From NCBI GenBank assembly GCA_945870785.1, contig CAMBTK010000007.1, positions 1 through 51,880 on the forward strand: a DNA stretch of 51,880 nt, read 5' to 3'. This document shows positions 1 through 8,917 of the stretch, piece by piece. Position 1 is the stretch's first letter, and each line of letters starts with the position of its first letter. Source of the DNA: Sulfurimonas crateris (GTDB taxonomy: Bacteria > Campylobacterota > Campylobacteria > Campylobacterales > Sulfurimonadaceae). The notes beneath the pieces are model-generated. The model ran no database searches, was not told the origin of the DNA, and saw nothing but the letters and a program-made list of their open reading frames with translations. The translations under genes and the position numbers were made by a program.

Positions 1-333
1 TAAGCCGAGTTTTGTTTTGATAGCATTAATCTACTTTACTGCTCACGCAGTAACTCTAGCGAAACAGTAGCGAGAAAATCTGCGACAAAGCGCAAATTTC
101 CATATAAGAGGCTGACCATCTGTTTCTTGCTGCCATGTTGGGTTTACAAGCTCTCTATATTGCTATAGAGACTGGTGGTCTCTTACACCGCCCTTTCACC
201 TTTACCGCTCTAGGCGGAAGTCTTCTCTCTGTTGCACTTTCCCTCGTATTGCTACGGCCATTAGTTAAATGGAACACTCTCTTATAGCAGCTCGGACTTT
301 CCTCTTGAAATAAATTCAAGTAACTATCTGTTG
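1..333 (-). ncRNA. rnpB: RNase P RNA (bacterial type), 3' end truncated by the window edge
   Basis: Minus strand contains the conserved core AGAGGAAAGTCCGAGCTGC (about 287-305), GGTGAAAGGGCGGTGTAAGAGACCACC, and a 3' ACAAAACTCGGCTTA ending at position 1. A P3-like hairpin CTTGAA-TTTAT-TTCAAG lies near the 5' end. The 5' boundary is approximate. Confidence 0.93.
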
Positions 334-384
334 TACCTGTGAAATAGTACAGAATCATTCCTTTATATCTGTTTTTAAATATGG

Positions 385-496
385 TTAACAAACGTTCATA
401 TATATAAGTTTAGATATGAACGTTTGTTCTTTTGGTGTAAGGTTTAATTAACAAGTGTTCATATATAATTCATATTAGATTAACAGTCGTTCATAT
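385..496. promoter_or_regulatory. Array of four 17-bp operator-like sites, TTAAC-N4-GTTCATAT (sites at 385-401, 414-430 inverted, 448-464, 480-496)
   Basis: Read directly: TTAACAAACGTTCATAT, ATATGAACGTTTGTTCT (inverted), TTAACAAGTGTTCATAT, TTAACAGTCGTTCATAT. Located directly upstream of the TetR-family gene. Confidence 0.75.
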
Positions 497-514
497 TAAT
501 ATAAAAGGTTTAAA

Positions 515-1132
515 ATGCCAGAAAATAGCATAGCTAAAGAGAGAACAGGTACAAAACAAAAGATATTAAAAGCTTCATCTAGGCTCTTCTCGGAGTATGG
601 ATTTAAAGCTACAAGTGTAAGAAAAATAGCATCAGAAGTTGGGATAAGAGAGAGCGCTTTATATAATCACTTTAAAAATAAAGAAGAGATATTTTTATCC
701 GTAGCTAAAGATATTTTTACCACGCCCTTCTCTCAAGTTGATAGTGATATTAAAGAGTCTGCACTCAAGGGAAAAGTATTTTTACAGAAGTTTTCTATGC
801 AGTATAAGCTCCTTACATTTGATAAAAACAACGAAAATATGTTTAGGTTGCTAATGATTGAACTTTTTCAAAATGTAGAACTTAGAGAGCAGTTTATGAA
901 TGAGTTTCATAATGAAAATATAAAGATTTTGTCAGAGGTATTTTTTATAATGATGCAGAATTCGCTTATCCGTTCAGCAGATCCAATGATGGTAGCCTAT
1001 GAGTTTTTATCCACCCTATTCTATATTAGATTGCAAGTTACGATGCTTAGATTTGATTCATTATCTACTAATGTATTATCAACACAATTTGAAAAGCACG
1101 TTGATTTTTTTTGGGAAAGTATTCGAGTATAA
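515..1132 (+). CDS. TetR/AcrR-family transcriptional regulator
   Basis: 205 aa ORF with N-terminal HTH (KILKASSRLFSEYGFKATSVRKIASEVGIRESALYNHFKNKEEIF) typical of TetR_N. Confidence 0.93.
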   Translation: MPENSIAKERTGTKQKILKASSRLFSEYGFKATSVRKIASEVGIRESALYNHFKNKEEIFLSVAKDIFTTPFSQVDSDIKESALKGKVFLQKFSMQYKLLTFDKNNENMFRLLMIELFQNVELREQFMNEFHNENIKILSEVFFIMMQNSLIRSADPMMVAYEFLSTLFYIRLQVTMLRFDSLSTNVLSTQFEKHVDFFWESIRV

Positions 1133-1169
1133 CTATTGATATTGTATAGTATTATTTAATTTGTTAAAA

Positions 1170-1194
1170 AAAACGGCTCTTTTGGAGCCGTTTT
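1170..1194. terminator. Bidirectional intrinsic terminator between tetR and oorC
   Basis: AAAACGGCTC-TTTTG-GAGCCGTTTT perfect 10-bp stem with A and T tracts on both sides, between convergent genes. Confidence 0.85.
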
Positions 1195-1198
1195 AAAA

Positions 1199-1753
1199 TT
1201 AAGCTATTGATGCAAGAGCGTATTTTTCACCAAGATCATAAGCAAGTTTATTTGCTGCATGAACTTTTGGCGGTACTTTTGATAGCATTGTATCAATTAG
1301 AGACTCTTTATCGATAGGTTTCATTATAGTATTTGCAATAGCAAGAGCAACAACAGATTGAGTAATAACATTACCAACCTCTTCTTTTGCTATAGTAATA
1401 ATTGGAATTTCTATAATTTTCCATGTTTTTCTATCTTCATCAGTAGGTTTTACCAAGTTTGGATCAACAACGATTGTTCCGCCCTTTTTAACTCCACCTT
1501 TAAATGAGTTGTAGCTTACTTGTGCAACTGAAAGCATAAAGTTAATTTCACCATCATTTGCATAAGGATAAAAAATTTCTTCATCATCAAGTGTTATATC
1601 AACAACTGTTGGACCACCACGTACTTGAGAAGTGTACGTTGCTGTCTTTAATCCATGTCCGCCAACTTTAATCTTTGCAGCTGCAAAGATTTCACCTGCA
1701 AGAAGAACACCTTGTCCGCCAACACCTGTAAATCTCATTAATGTTCTAGCCAT
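1199..1753 (-). CDS. oorC: 2-oxoglutarate:acceptor oxidoreductase, gamma subunit
   Basis: 184 aa; MRFTGVGGQGVLLAGEIFAAA motif of the 2-oxoacid:ferredoxin oxidoreductase gamma family; operon context. Confidence 0.92.
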   Translation of the reverse strand: MARTLMRFTGVGGQGVLLAGEIFAAAKIKVGGHGLKTATYTSQVRGGPTVVDITLDDEEIFYPYANDGEINFMLSVAQVSYNSFKGGVKKGGTIVVDPNLVKPTDEDRKTWKIIEIPIITIAKEEVGNVITQSVVALAIANTIMKPIDKESLIDTMLSKVPPKVHAANKLAYDLGEKYALASIA

Positions 1754-1764
1754 TGTGTTTCTCC

Positions 1765-2622
1765 TTATATTTTTTTCTCAAAATCATTTTGAGTAATTGT
1801 TTTTCTGTTACCTTGATGTACTTTTTTAATCTCTTCGTACATATCACAGTACTCAGCCGCTTGTGTATCTTCTTTTAAGATACCAGTTGGAAACTTATTT
1901 AGCTGCTCTTCTGGAGATAGTTCATCATATTTCTTTTTAGGGATAGTGATACTGTCAATCCACTCTAAATTTTCCATAGCAGAAGCCATCTTGTTTTTTC
2001 TACCAAGGTTAATATGACAATTTGACATAACATCAAGGAAAGCAAATCCTCTATGCTCTAATGCTTTTACAAATACTTTTTCAAGTTTTTTAGGATCAAG
2101 CATAGTCTCTCTTGCAACAAATGAAGCTCCTGCTGCAATAGCCAAATCTGTAGCGTTAAAAGTTGGGTCAATATTTCCAGCTTTTTGTGATACAGTCCAC
2201 ATTCCTTGAGGAGTTGTAGGGCTTGTTTGAGAATTTGTTAAACCATAGATAAAGTTGTTGATTACAATCATAGTTATATCGATATTTCTTCTACAACCAT
2301 GTATAGTGTGATTTCCACCAATTGCCAGTGCATCTCCATCACCTGCAACACAGATAACATATTTATCAGGATTTACAAGCTTGATTCCAGTAGCAAATGC
2401 AACTGTTCTTCCATGTGTCGTATGAACAGTATTAAAGTCAACATATGATGAAAATCTTCCAGAACATCCTATTCCAGATACAACACAAACATCATCTTTA
2501 TTGATACCAAGTTTATCAATTGCTCTTACAAAAGCTTTTAAAATAACACCATCACCGCAGCCCCAACACCATAGTGTCGGCATTTTTTCTAATCTTAAAT
2601 ATTTATCATAATTAAATGCCAT
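1765..2622 (-). CDS. oorB: 2-oxoglutarate:acceptor oxidoreductase, beta (TPP-binding) subunit
   Basis: 285 aa; WCWGCGDG and GDGDALAIGGNHTIHGCRRNIDITMIVINNFIYGLTNSQ TPP-binding motifs. Confidence 0.94.
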   Translation of the reverse strand: MAFNYDKYLRLEKMPTLWCWGCGDGVILKAFVRAIDKLGINKDDVCVVSGIGCSGRFSSYVDFNTVHTTHGRTVAFATGIKLVNPDKYVICVAGDGDALAIGGNHTIHGCRRNIDITMIVINNFIYGLTNSQTSPTTPQGMWTVSQKAGNIDPTFNATDLAIAAGASFVARETMLDPKKLEKVFVKALEHRGFAFLDVMSNCHINLGRKNKMASAMENLEWIDSITIPKKKYDELSPEEQLNKFPTGILKEDTQAAEYCDMYEEIKKVHQGNRKTITQNDFEKKI

Positions 2623-2623
2623 C

Positions 2624-3757
2624 TTATAGCTCCTTTACTTTATTTACAATTTCATAAGGAGAAATTGGTCTACCGTTTACTTTAAACAGTCCTTCAATAT
2701 CAAGTCTTCCTGTTGAGCGTTGTACTTCATCTCTGTATTGACCAATATTTAATTCAACACATAAAACTTTTGGGATTCTAGCTGCTAATTCTCTCATTCT
2801 ATCTTGAGGACTTGGCCATAAAGTAATTGGTCTAAATAGACCTGCTTTAATACCCTCTGCTCTTAAGTGACGGATAGCCTCTTTTGCAGCAAGAGAAACA
2901 GAACCATAAGCAACAATCATAACTTCGGCATCTTCAAGGAAAAATTCTTCATTTAATTCAATTTCATCTTTATGAAGTTCAACTTTATCCTCTAATCTTT
3001 GAATAAGTTTTCTACATGTCTCTATCTCTTCAGTTGGAAACCCTTTTTTATCATGGTGTAATCCAGTAAAGTGGTATCTATATCCCTTAAACATAGGGTT
3101 TAGCACTGCTGGTTGATCATGTTCACACTGATAAGGAAAATACTCTTCAGCTGGTCCATCAAACTGTTTTCTTGGAACAATACCATCTCTTATTTCTTCT
3201 TCTGTTGGAACTACAGCCTTGCCATGCATATGCCCAATTGTTTCATCAAGCAAAACAAATACTGGCTGCATAAATCTATCTGCTAAGTTAAATGCTCTTA
3301 CAGTTTCTGTATAACACTCTGATAATGAACCAGCGCATAATGTGATTGATTTGTAGTCACCATGTGAAGGGTTTTTTGCTTGTGCAACGTCACCTTGTGA
3401 TACACGAGTTGGAAGACCAGTTGATGGGCCACCACGCATAACGTTTACTACAACCAAAGGAACTTCAGTCATTTGCGCAAGTCCAAGATTTTCAGCTTTA
3501 AGTGAAATACCAGGTCCTGAAGTAGCTGTCATTGTTCTAACGCCTGCCATACCAGCACCAATTGCCGCAGCAACACCTGCGATTTCATCTTCCATCTGTA
3601 TACATACACCGCCTATTTCAGGCATCATATCAGACATTTCATGCATAATTTCACTTGATGGCGTAATTGGATAACCACCAAAAAATTTACATCCAGCATC
3701 TCTTGCAGCTAGAGCAGAGAGCTCATTACCACTTGAAATTATTTCTCTAGTTGCCAT
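2624..3757 (-). CDS. oorA: 2-oxoglutarate:acceptor oxidoreductase, alpha subunit
   Basis: 377 aa; GYPITPSSEIMHEMS and TATSGPGISLKAENLGLAQMTEVPLVVVNV motifs. Confidence 0.94.
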   Translation of the reverse strand: MATREIISSGNELSALAARDAGCKFFGGYPITPSSEIMHEMSDMMPEIGGVCIQMEDEIAGVAAAIGAGMAGVRTMTATSGPGISLKAENLGLAQMTEVPLVVVNVMRGGPSTGLPTRVSQGDVAQAKNPSHGDYKSITLCAGSLSECYTETVRAFNLADRFMQPVFVLLDETIGHMHGKAVVPTEEEIRDGIVPRKQFDGPAEEYFPYQCEHDQPAVLNPMFKGYRYHFTGLHHDKKGFPTEEIETCRKLIQRLEDKVELHKDEIELNEEFFLEDAEVMIVAYGSVSLAAKEAIRHLRAEGIKAGLFRPITLWPSPQDRMRELAARIPKVLCVELNIGQYRDEVQRSTGRLDIEGLFKVNGRPISPYEIVNKVKEL

Positions 3758-4092
3758 TATTTAGCTCCTTTTTTGTCTAACGACATATAGTTGTTTGCAA
3801 TAATTGCAGCTTGACGCTCTTTCGCATCATCTGTAAGTTTTGCAAATTTATACTCTTTTTTATCAGCCACATAGATAGCAAAATCAGGGCATGATAATTC
3901 ACACTCATTACACCCTATACATGATTCAGGGTTATTTACAGAAATCATTGCACCTAAAGTTGATGATGCATCATATACCATCCCAAGTACGCCTGAAGGA
4001 CATACAGATACACAAATATCACATGCCTTACAATTGCTTGTATTTACCCATACAGGTGCATTACCTGTATTTTGAGTCATAGCAGCTCCCAT
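3757..4092 (-). CDS. oorD: 2-oxoglutarate:acceptor oxidoreductase, delta (ferredoxin-like) subunit
   Basis: 111 aa with two 4Fe-4S motifs (CKACDICVSVCPSG, CIGCNECELSCP); start may instead be the internal ATG at 4080. Confidence 0.9.
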   Translation of the reverse strand: MGAAMTQNTGNAPVWVNTSNCKACDICVSVCPSGVLGMVYDASSTLGAMISVNNPESCIGCNECELSCPDFAIYVADKKEYKFAKLTDDAKERQAAIIANNYMSLDKKGAK

Positions 4093-4285
4093 TTATTCTC
4101 CTCTTTGTTTTTTTAAAGTATCAAGTAGACTTGTACTTATATTTGATACAGATTTCTCCATCAATATCAATCTAATTTTCATAAACAGATTAACTAATTT
4201 TTATTAACGTAACTCTGAATTGTGCTAATAACGCTTCTTAAATAACATAAATGTTACCTAATGAGGCTCGCACAAATCTATTGAA

Positions 4286-5158
4286 CTACTTAGCTAAAAC
4301 TTCAGATATGGCCTTTCCAATATCTGCTGGAGAAACAACTACTTTTACACCAGCAGCTTCTAGTGCCGCCATCTTCTCAGCGGCTGTTCCTGCACCACCA
4401 CTTACAATTGCTCCAGCATGACCCATTCTTTTACCAGCTGGTGCAGTTTGCCCCGCTATAAAGGCAACAACAGGTTTTGTAATATGCTCTTTTATATATG
4501 CAGCTGCTTGAATTTCTAAATCTCCACCAATCTCACCAATCATAACGATTGCATGAGTCTCTGGGTCCGCTTCAAACATTGGCAAGAGTTGTTTATATGA
4601 AAGCCCAATTATCGGGTCTCCACCTATTCCAACTGCTGTGCTTATTCCAAAACCTTGTTTTACAACTTGGTTAGCACCCTCATAAGTAAGAGTTCCAGAT
4701 TTTGAGATAAGACCTATATTTCCTTTTTTGAAAATCATCCCTGGCATAATTCCAATTTTACACTCTTCAGCCGTGATAATTCCTGGGCAGTTTGGCCCGA
4801 TTGTTTTCATGTTGTGCTTGATTGCATAAGCTTTAGCAGCTTGCATGTCACGAACAGGAGCACCTTCTGTGATAATAACTGCAAGATCAATTCCAGCATC
4901 AGCAGCTTCCATAACAGCATCTGCAACAAACGCAGGTGGAACAAAAATCATAGAAACAGTAGCTCCAGTAGTTTTTACGGCCTCTTTAACAGTGTTAAAT
5001 ACAGGTTGTCCCAAATGCTCAGTTCCACCTTTGTTTGGTGTAACACCACCTACGATTTTAGTTCCGTATGCTAAACACTGCTCAGCATGGAAAGAACCCT
5101 CTTTACCCGTAAAACCTTGAACAATTACTTTTGTATCTTTATTTACTAATATACTCAT
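4286..5158 (-). CDS. sucD: Succinyl-CoA synthetase alpha subunit
   Basis: 290 aa; [49 protein letters not shown]. Confidence 0.96.
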   Translation of the reverse strand: MSILVNKDTKVIVQGFTGKEGSFHAEQCLAYGTKIVGGVTPNKGGTEHLGQPVFNTVKEAVKTTGATVSMIFVPPAFVADAVMEAADAGIDLAVIITEGAPVRDMQAAKAYAIKHNMKTIGPNCPGIITAEECKIGIMPGMIFKKGNIGLISKSGTLTYEGANQVVKQGFGISTAVGIGGDPIIGLSYKQLLPMFEADPETHAIVMIGEIGGDLEIQAAAYIKEHITKPVVAFIAGQTAPAGKRMGHAGAIVSGGAGTAAEKMAALEAAGVKVVVSPADIGKAISEVLAK

Positions 5159-5170
5159 AAAAACCTCTCC

Positions 5171-6346
5171 TTACTTAGCTTGTTTTGCGGCTGCTACTGC
5201 TTTTGCAGCACCATCAGCTAAATCTGTAGCTGCTATAACATTTGCAATATTTGCATTTCTTAAAATCTCTGCCGCTTCAGGTGCATTTGTACCATCAAGA
5301 CGAACAATTACAGGAACATGAACATCAACAAGTTTTGTAGCTTCTAAGATACCGTTTGCAATGCGATCACATCTAACGATTCCGCCGAAAATATTTACAA
5401 ATATAGCTTTAACTTTTGGATTTTTAAGAATTATCTCAAACCCTTTTGCAACAGTTTGTGCATTTGCGCTTCCGCCAACATCAAGAAAGTTTGCAGGAGT
5501 TCCGCCCATATAGTTGATAGTATCCATTGTTCCCATAGCAAGACCAGCCCCATTTACCATACAGCCGATTTCACCATCAAGGCTTACATAAGAGAGACCA
5601 TATTTACCAGCTTCACGCTCATCAGCATCCTCTTCACTTATATCTCTCATATCTTCTATATCAGGGTGGCGACCAAGAGCAGAATCATCAAATCCCATCT
5701 TTCCATCAAGTGCTAAAAACTCACCGCTTCCAGTTTTTACAAGAGGGTTAATCTCTATCATCTCTGCATCATTTTCCATATAAAGTTTATATAGTTTTGA
5801 AGCAAAGCTTATAAGTTTTTTCTGCTCATTTGAATCAGTAATGCCTAAACCAAACACAAGTTCTCTTCCATGAAACCCTTGAAAACCGATAGCTGGGTCT
5901 ACTGCTATTTTGATAATCTTCTCTGGAGTATTGTGAGCAACATCTTCGATAGCCATACCACCCTCAGTTGAAGCCATGATTACTGGCATTTCACGAGCGC
6001 GATCAAGAACAACTCCAAGGTATAACTCCTCTTTTATATCAGCGCCCTCTTCAATGTAGAGCTTTTGAACAAGTTTACCCTCAGGTCCTGTTTGATGAGT
6101 AACTAAAGTCATGCCTAAAATCTCTTTAGACAACTGCTCTACTTCTTCTAGGGAACGAGCAAGTTTTACACCACCGCCAAGGCCTCTTCCACCAGCGTGT
6201 ATTTGAGCTTTTACAACCCAAATAGAACCACCTAGTGTCTCTGCATTAGCAACTGCTTGTTTAACGCTCTCAGCCATCAAACCTTTTGGAGTTGGTACGC
6301 CGTACTTTGCAAAAATTTGTTTCGCTTGATACTCATGTATATTCAT
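5171..6346 (-). CDS. sucC: Succinyl-CoA synthetase beta subunit (ADP-forming type)
   Basis: 391 aa; MNIHEYQAKQIFAKYGVPTPKG, VKAQIHAGGRGLGGGVKL, VNIFGGIVRCD. Confidence 0.96.
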   Translation of the reverse strand: MNIHEYQAKQIFAKYGVPTPKGLMAESVKQAVANAETLGGSIWVVKAQIHAGGRGLGGGVKLARSLEEVEQLSKEILGMTLVTHQTGPEGKLVQKLYIEEGADIKEELYLGVVLDRAREMPVIMASTEGGMAIEDVAHNTPEKIIKIAVDPAIGFQGFHGRELVFGLGITDSNEQKKLISFASKLYKLYMENDAEMIEINPLVKTGSGEFLALDGKMGFDDSALGRHPDIEDMRDISEEDADEREAGKYGLSYVSLDGEIGCMVNGAGLAMGTMDTINYMGGTPANFLDVGGSANAQTVAKGFEIILKNPKVKAIFVNIFGGIVRCDRIANGILEATKLVDVHVPVIVRLDGTNAPEAAEILRNANIANVIAATDLADGAAKAVAAAKQAK

Positions 6347-6410
6347 CTATTTTCCTTTGTTTAAATTTACGCTTTAACAGAAAAAATTTAGTTTTTTCTG
6401 CACTGTCATC

Positions 6411-7823
6411 TTATGCCTTGGGTGCTATCATATCTGTTGGGATAACATATTTGTCAAACTCCTCTGCACTCAGCAGACCTAAGTCTATTGCTGTTTGCTT
6501 TAGAGTTGAACCGTTTTTATGTGCTGTTTTTGCGATTTTTGCTGCATTTTCATAACCTATATAAGGGTTAAGTGCAGTTACAAGCATCAGTGAGTTATTT
6601 AGATAAAAATCTATTTTGTCCTCAACTGGCTCAATTCCTACAGCACAATGGTCGTTAAATGAGATGATAGAATCCCCAAGAAGACGACATGATTGTAAGA
6701 AGTTATAAGCAATTACTGGTTTAAATACATTTAACTGAAAATTTCCCTGACTAGCTGCAAAGCCGATAGTTGTGTCATTTCCCATAACTTGACATGTAAC
6801 CATAGTTACAGCTTCGCTTTGAGTAGGATTTACTTTACCAGGCATAATAGAAGAGCCAGGTTCATTCTCAGGAATAGTAATCTCCCCTATTCCACATCTT
6901 GGACCAGATGCTAGCCATCTAACATCATTTGCTATTTTCATCATATCAGCAGAGAGTGCTTTTAATGCACCATGAGCATATACAAGAGCATCATGAGATG
7001 TAAGAGCGTGAAACTTATTTGGAGCAGTTATAAAGTTGTGTCCTGTAAGTTCTGTTAATTTTTTAGCAACTCTTTCACCTAATTCTGGATGAGCATTAAG
7101 TCCAGTTCCAACAGCAGTTCCGCCAAGTGCAAGTTCGCGAACAGCCTCAAGAGAATCTTTTGCCATCTTTTCACACTTGTTTAACATCTCTACCCAGCCG
7201 CTAATCTCTTGACCTAGAGTAAGAGGTGTTGCATCTTGAAGGTGAGTACGTCCAATCTTAACGATAGAATCAAACTCTTTTGACTTTGCGATAAGTGTTG
7301 CTTTAAGTTTTGCAATTGCTGGTAAAACACGAGTTTCAACTGCGATTACAGAAGCTACATGAAGTGCAGTAGGATAAGTATCATTTGAGCTTTGAGATTT
7401 ATTTACATCATCATTTGGATGAATAAGTTTTTCTACTCTAAAATCACCACCTAAAATCTCTGTTGCACGAGAAGCTAAAACTTCATTATTGTTCATGTTT
7501 GATTGTGTGCCTGAACCTGTTTGCCAAACAACAAGTGGATATTCACCATCTAGTTTTCCAGCCAACATATCGTCACAAGCTTGCGCGATTGCGTCAGCTT
7601 TTTTAGCGTCAAGTTTGCCAAGATCTTTATTTACGAGTGCCACTGCTTTTTTAAGGTATGAAAATGCTCTTGTTATCTCATAAGGCATCTTCTCTTCACC
7701 AATTGCAAAATTCTCAATTGATCTTTGTGTTTGAGCAGCCCAATATGCATCTATCGGTACTGCTATTTCACCCATTGTATCTTTTTCTATACGTGTGCTC
7801 AATCTATCACTCCCCTTTATCAA
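6411..7823 (-). CDS. fumC: Class II fumarate hydratase
   Basis: 470 aa; [13 protein letters not shown] signature; [15 protein letters not shown]. Overlaps the 3' end of mdh by up to 17 bp depending on start. Confidence 0.95.
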   Translation of the reverse strand: MIKGSDRLSTRIEKDTMGEIAVPIDAYWAAQTQRSIENFAIGEEKMPYEITRAFSYLKKAVALVNKDLGKLDAKKADAIAQACDDMLAGKLDGEYPLVVWQTGSGTQSNMNNNEVLASRATEILGGDFRVEKLIHPNDDVNKSQSSNDTYPTALHVASVIAVETRVLPAIAKLKATLIAKSKEFDSIVKIGRTHLQDATPLTLGQEISGWVEMLNKCEKMAKDSLEAVRELALGGTAVGTGLNAHPELGERVAKKLTELTGHNFITAPNKFHALTSHDALVYAHGALKALSADMMKIANDVRWLASGPRCGIGEITIPENEPGSSIMPGKVNPTQSEAVTMVTCQVMGNDTTIGFAASQGNFQLNVFKPVIAYNFLQSCRLLGDSIISFNDHCAVGIEPVEDKIDFYLNNSLMLVTALNPYIGYENAAKIAKTAHKNGSTLKQTAIDLGLLSAEEFDKYVIPTDMIAPKA

Positions 7824-8766
7824 AAAATTTATTTTTATTTAATGTATCAATTAAAGTTCTAACAGAGTTACAAGAACCCTCAAACATAGCTTTTTCTGAC
7901 TCATTAAGAGACATCTCTATAATCTTTTCAGCTCCATTAGCACCAAGCATTACTGGTACGCCTGAAACTACATCTGAATAACCATATTCACCCTCTAAAA
8001 AAACTGCACAAGGATGAATCTGCTTTGTATCTTTTAAAATAGCTTCTACCATCAAAGCAGTCGCTTTTGCTGGAGCGTAATAAGCTGAACCAGTCTTTAG
8101 ATGTCCAACAATTTCAGCTCCGCCATTACGAGTTCTAGTAACTATTTCATTTATCTCAACGGCAGACATAAGGTCAGTCAAAGGAACACCAGCAACGGTC
8201 GAGTAACGAGCAAGAGGAACCATATCATCACCATGTCCACCCATAACTGAAGCACGAATTTGTCCACCACCATATCCAAGCTTACCTTGAATAAAACTAG
8301 CCATTCTTGCGCTATCTAAAATTCCAGCCATTCCAATTACACGGCTTCTATCAAAACCGCTCTCTTTAAGTGCTACATATGTCATAGCGTCAAGTGGATT
8401 TGAAACCATAATTATTATCGCATCAGGAGAGTATTTTGCAACTCCAGCTATTACATCTTTTGTAATATTTGCATTTATCATTAGCAGGTCATCACGGCTC
8501 ATACCTGGTAATCTTGGGCTCCCAGCAGTTACAACAACTACATCACAATTAGTCAAATCTGCCATCTCTTCCGCAACACTAACTATTGTGTGGCTTCTAA
8601 CAGCAGCCGCAGCCTGACTCATATCGAGAGCTTTTCCTTTAGCAACATCTATCTTATTATCACGAAGAATTATCTCATGACAAGAACCAAGCATTGCTAA
8701 GGAGTATGCCACAGTTGCACCAACATTTCCAGCGCCTACAATTCCTACCCTTTTTCCTTGATTCAT
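7807..8766 (-). CDS. mdh: Malate dehydrogenase
   Basis: 319 aa; [18 protein letters not shown] Rossmann motif, [32 protein letters not shown]. Confidence 0.94.
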   Translation of the reverse strand: MNQGKRVGIVGAGNVGATVAYSLAMLGSCHEIILRDNKIDVAKGKALDMSQAAAAVRSHTIVSVAEEMADLTNCDVVVVTAGSPRLPGMSRDDLLMINANITKDVIAGVAKYSPDAIIIMVSNPLDAMTYVALKESGFDRSRVIGMAGILDSARMASFIQGKLGYGGGQIRASVMGGHGDDMVPLARYSTVAGVPLTDLMSAVEINEIVTRTRNGGAEIVGHLKTGSAYYAPAKATALMVEAILKDTKQIHPCAVFLEGEYGYSDVVSGVPVMLGANGAEKIIEMSLNESEKAMFEGSCNSVRTLIDTLNKNKFFDKGE

Positions 8767-8881
8767 CCATACTCCTTGAAATTTAAATTGTAAAATATTA
8801 ACAAAATATTGTACTCAAAGACATTTTTTTGCCTTTTCTATAATACTTAAAAAAGTATCACAAAAAAGAAAAAGATTAACG

Positions 8882-8908
8882 GAAGTAGAGAAAAAAAATC
8901 TCTACTTC
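8882..8908 (-). terminator. Putative intrinsic terminator downstream of icd
   Basis: GAAGTAGAGA-A7-TCTCTACTTC 10-bp perfect stem just after the icd stop (8918), followed on the minus strand by a T-rich stretch. Confidence 0.65.
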
Positions 8909-8917
8909 TGTTTAATA

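Noticed and set aside
155-391. 78-aa minus-strand ORF
   Set aside because: Lies within rnpB; conserved RNase P RNA core explains the sequence.
4814-5120. Two overlapping plus-strand ORFs inside sucD
   Set aside because: Antisense to a well-conserved gene, with no RBS or family match.
7489-7981. Plus-strand ORFs antisense to fumC/mdh
   Set aside because: Spurious open frames opposite confirmed housekeeping genes.
8792-8810. AAAATATT direct repeat upstream of mdh
   Set aside because: Low-complexity AT repeat in an AT-rich promoter; expected by chance.
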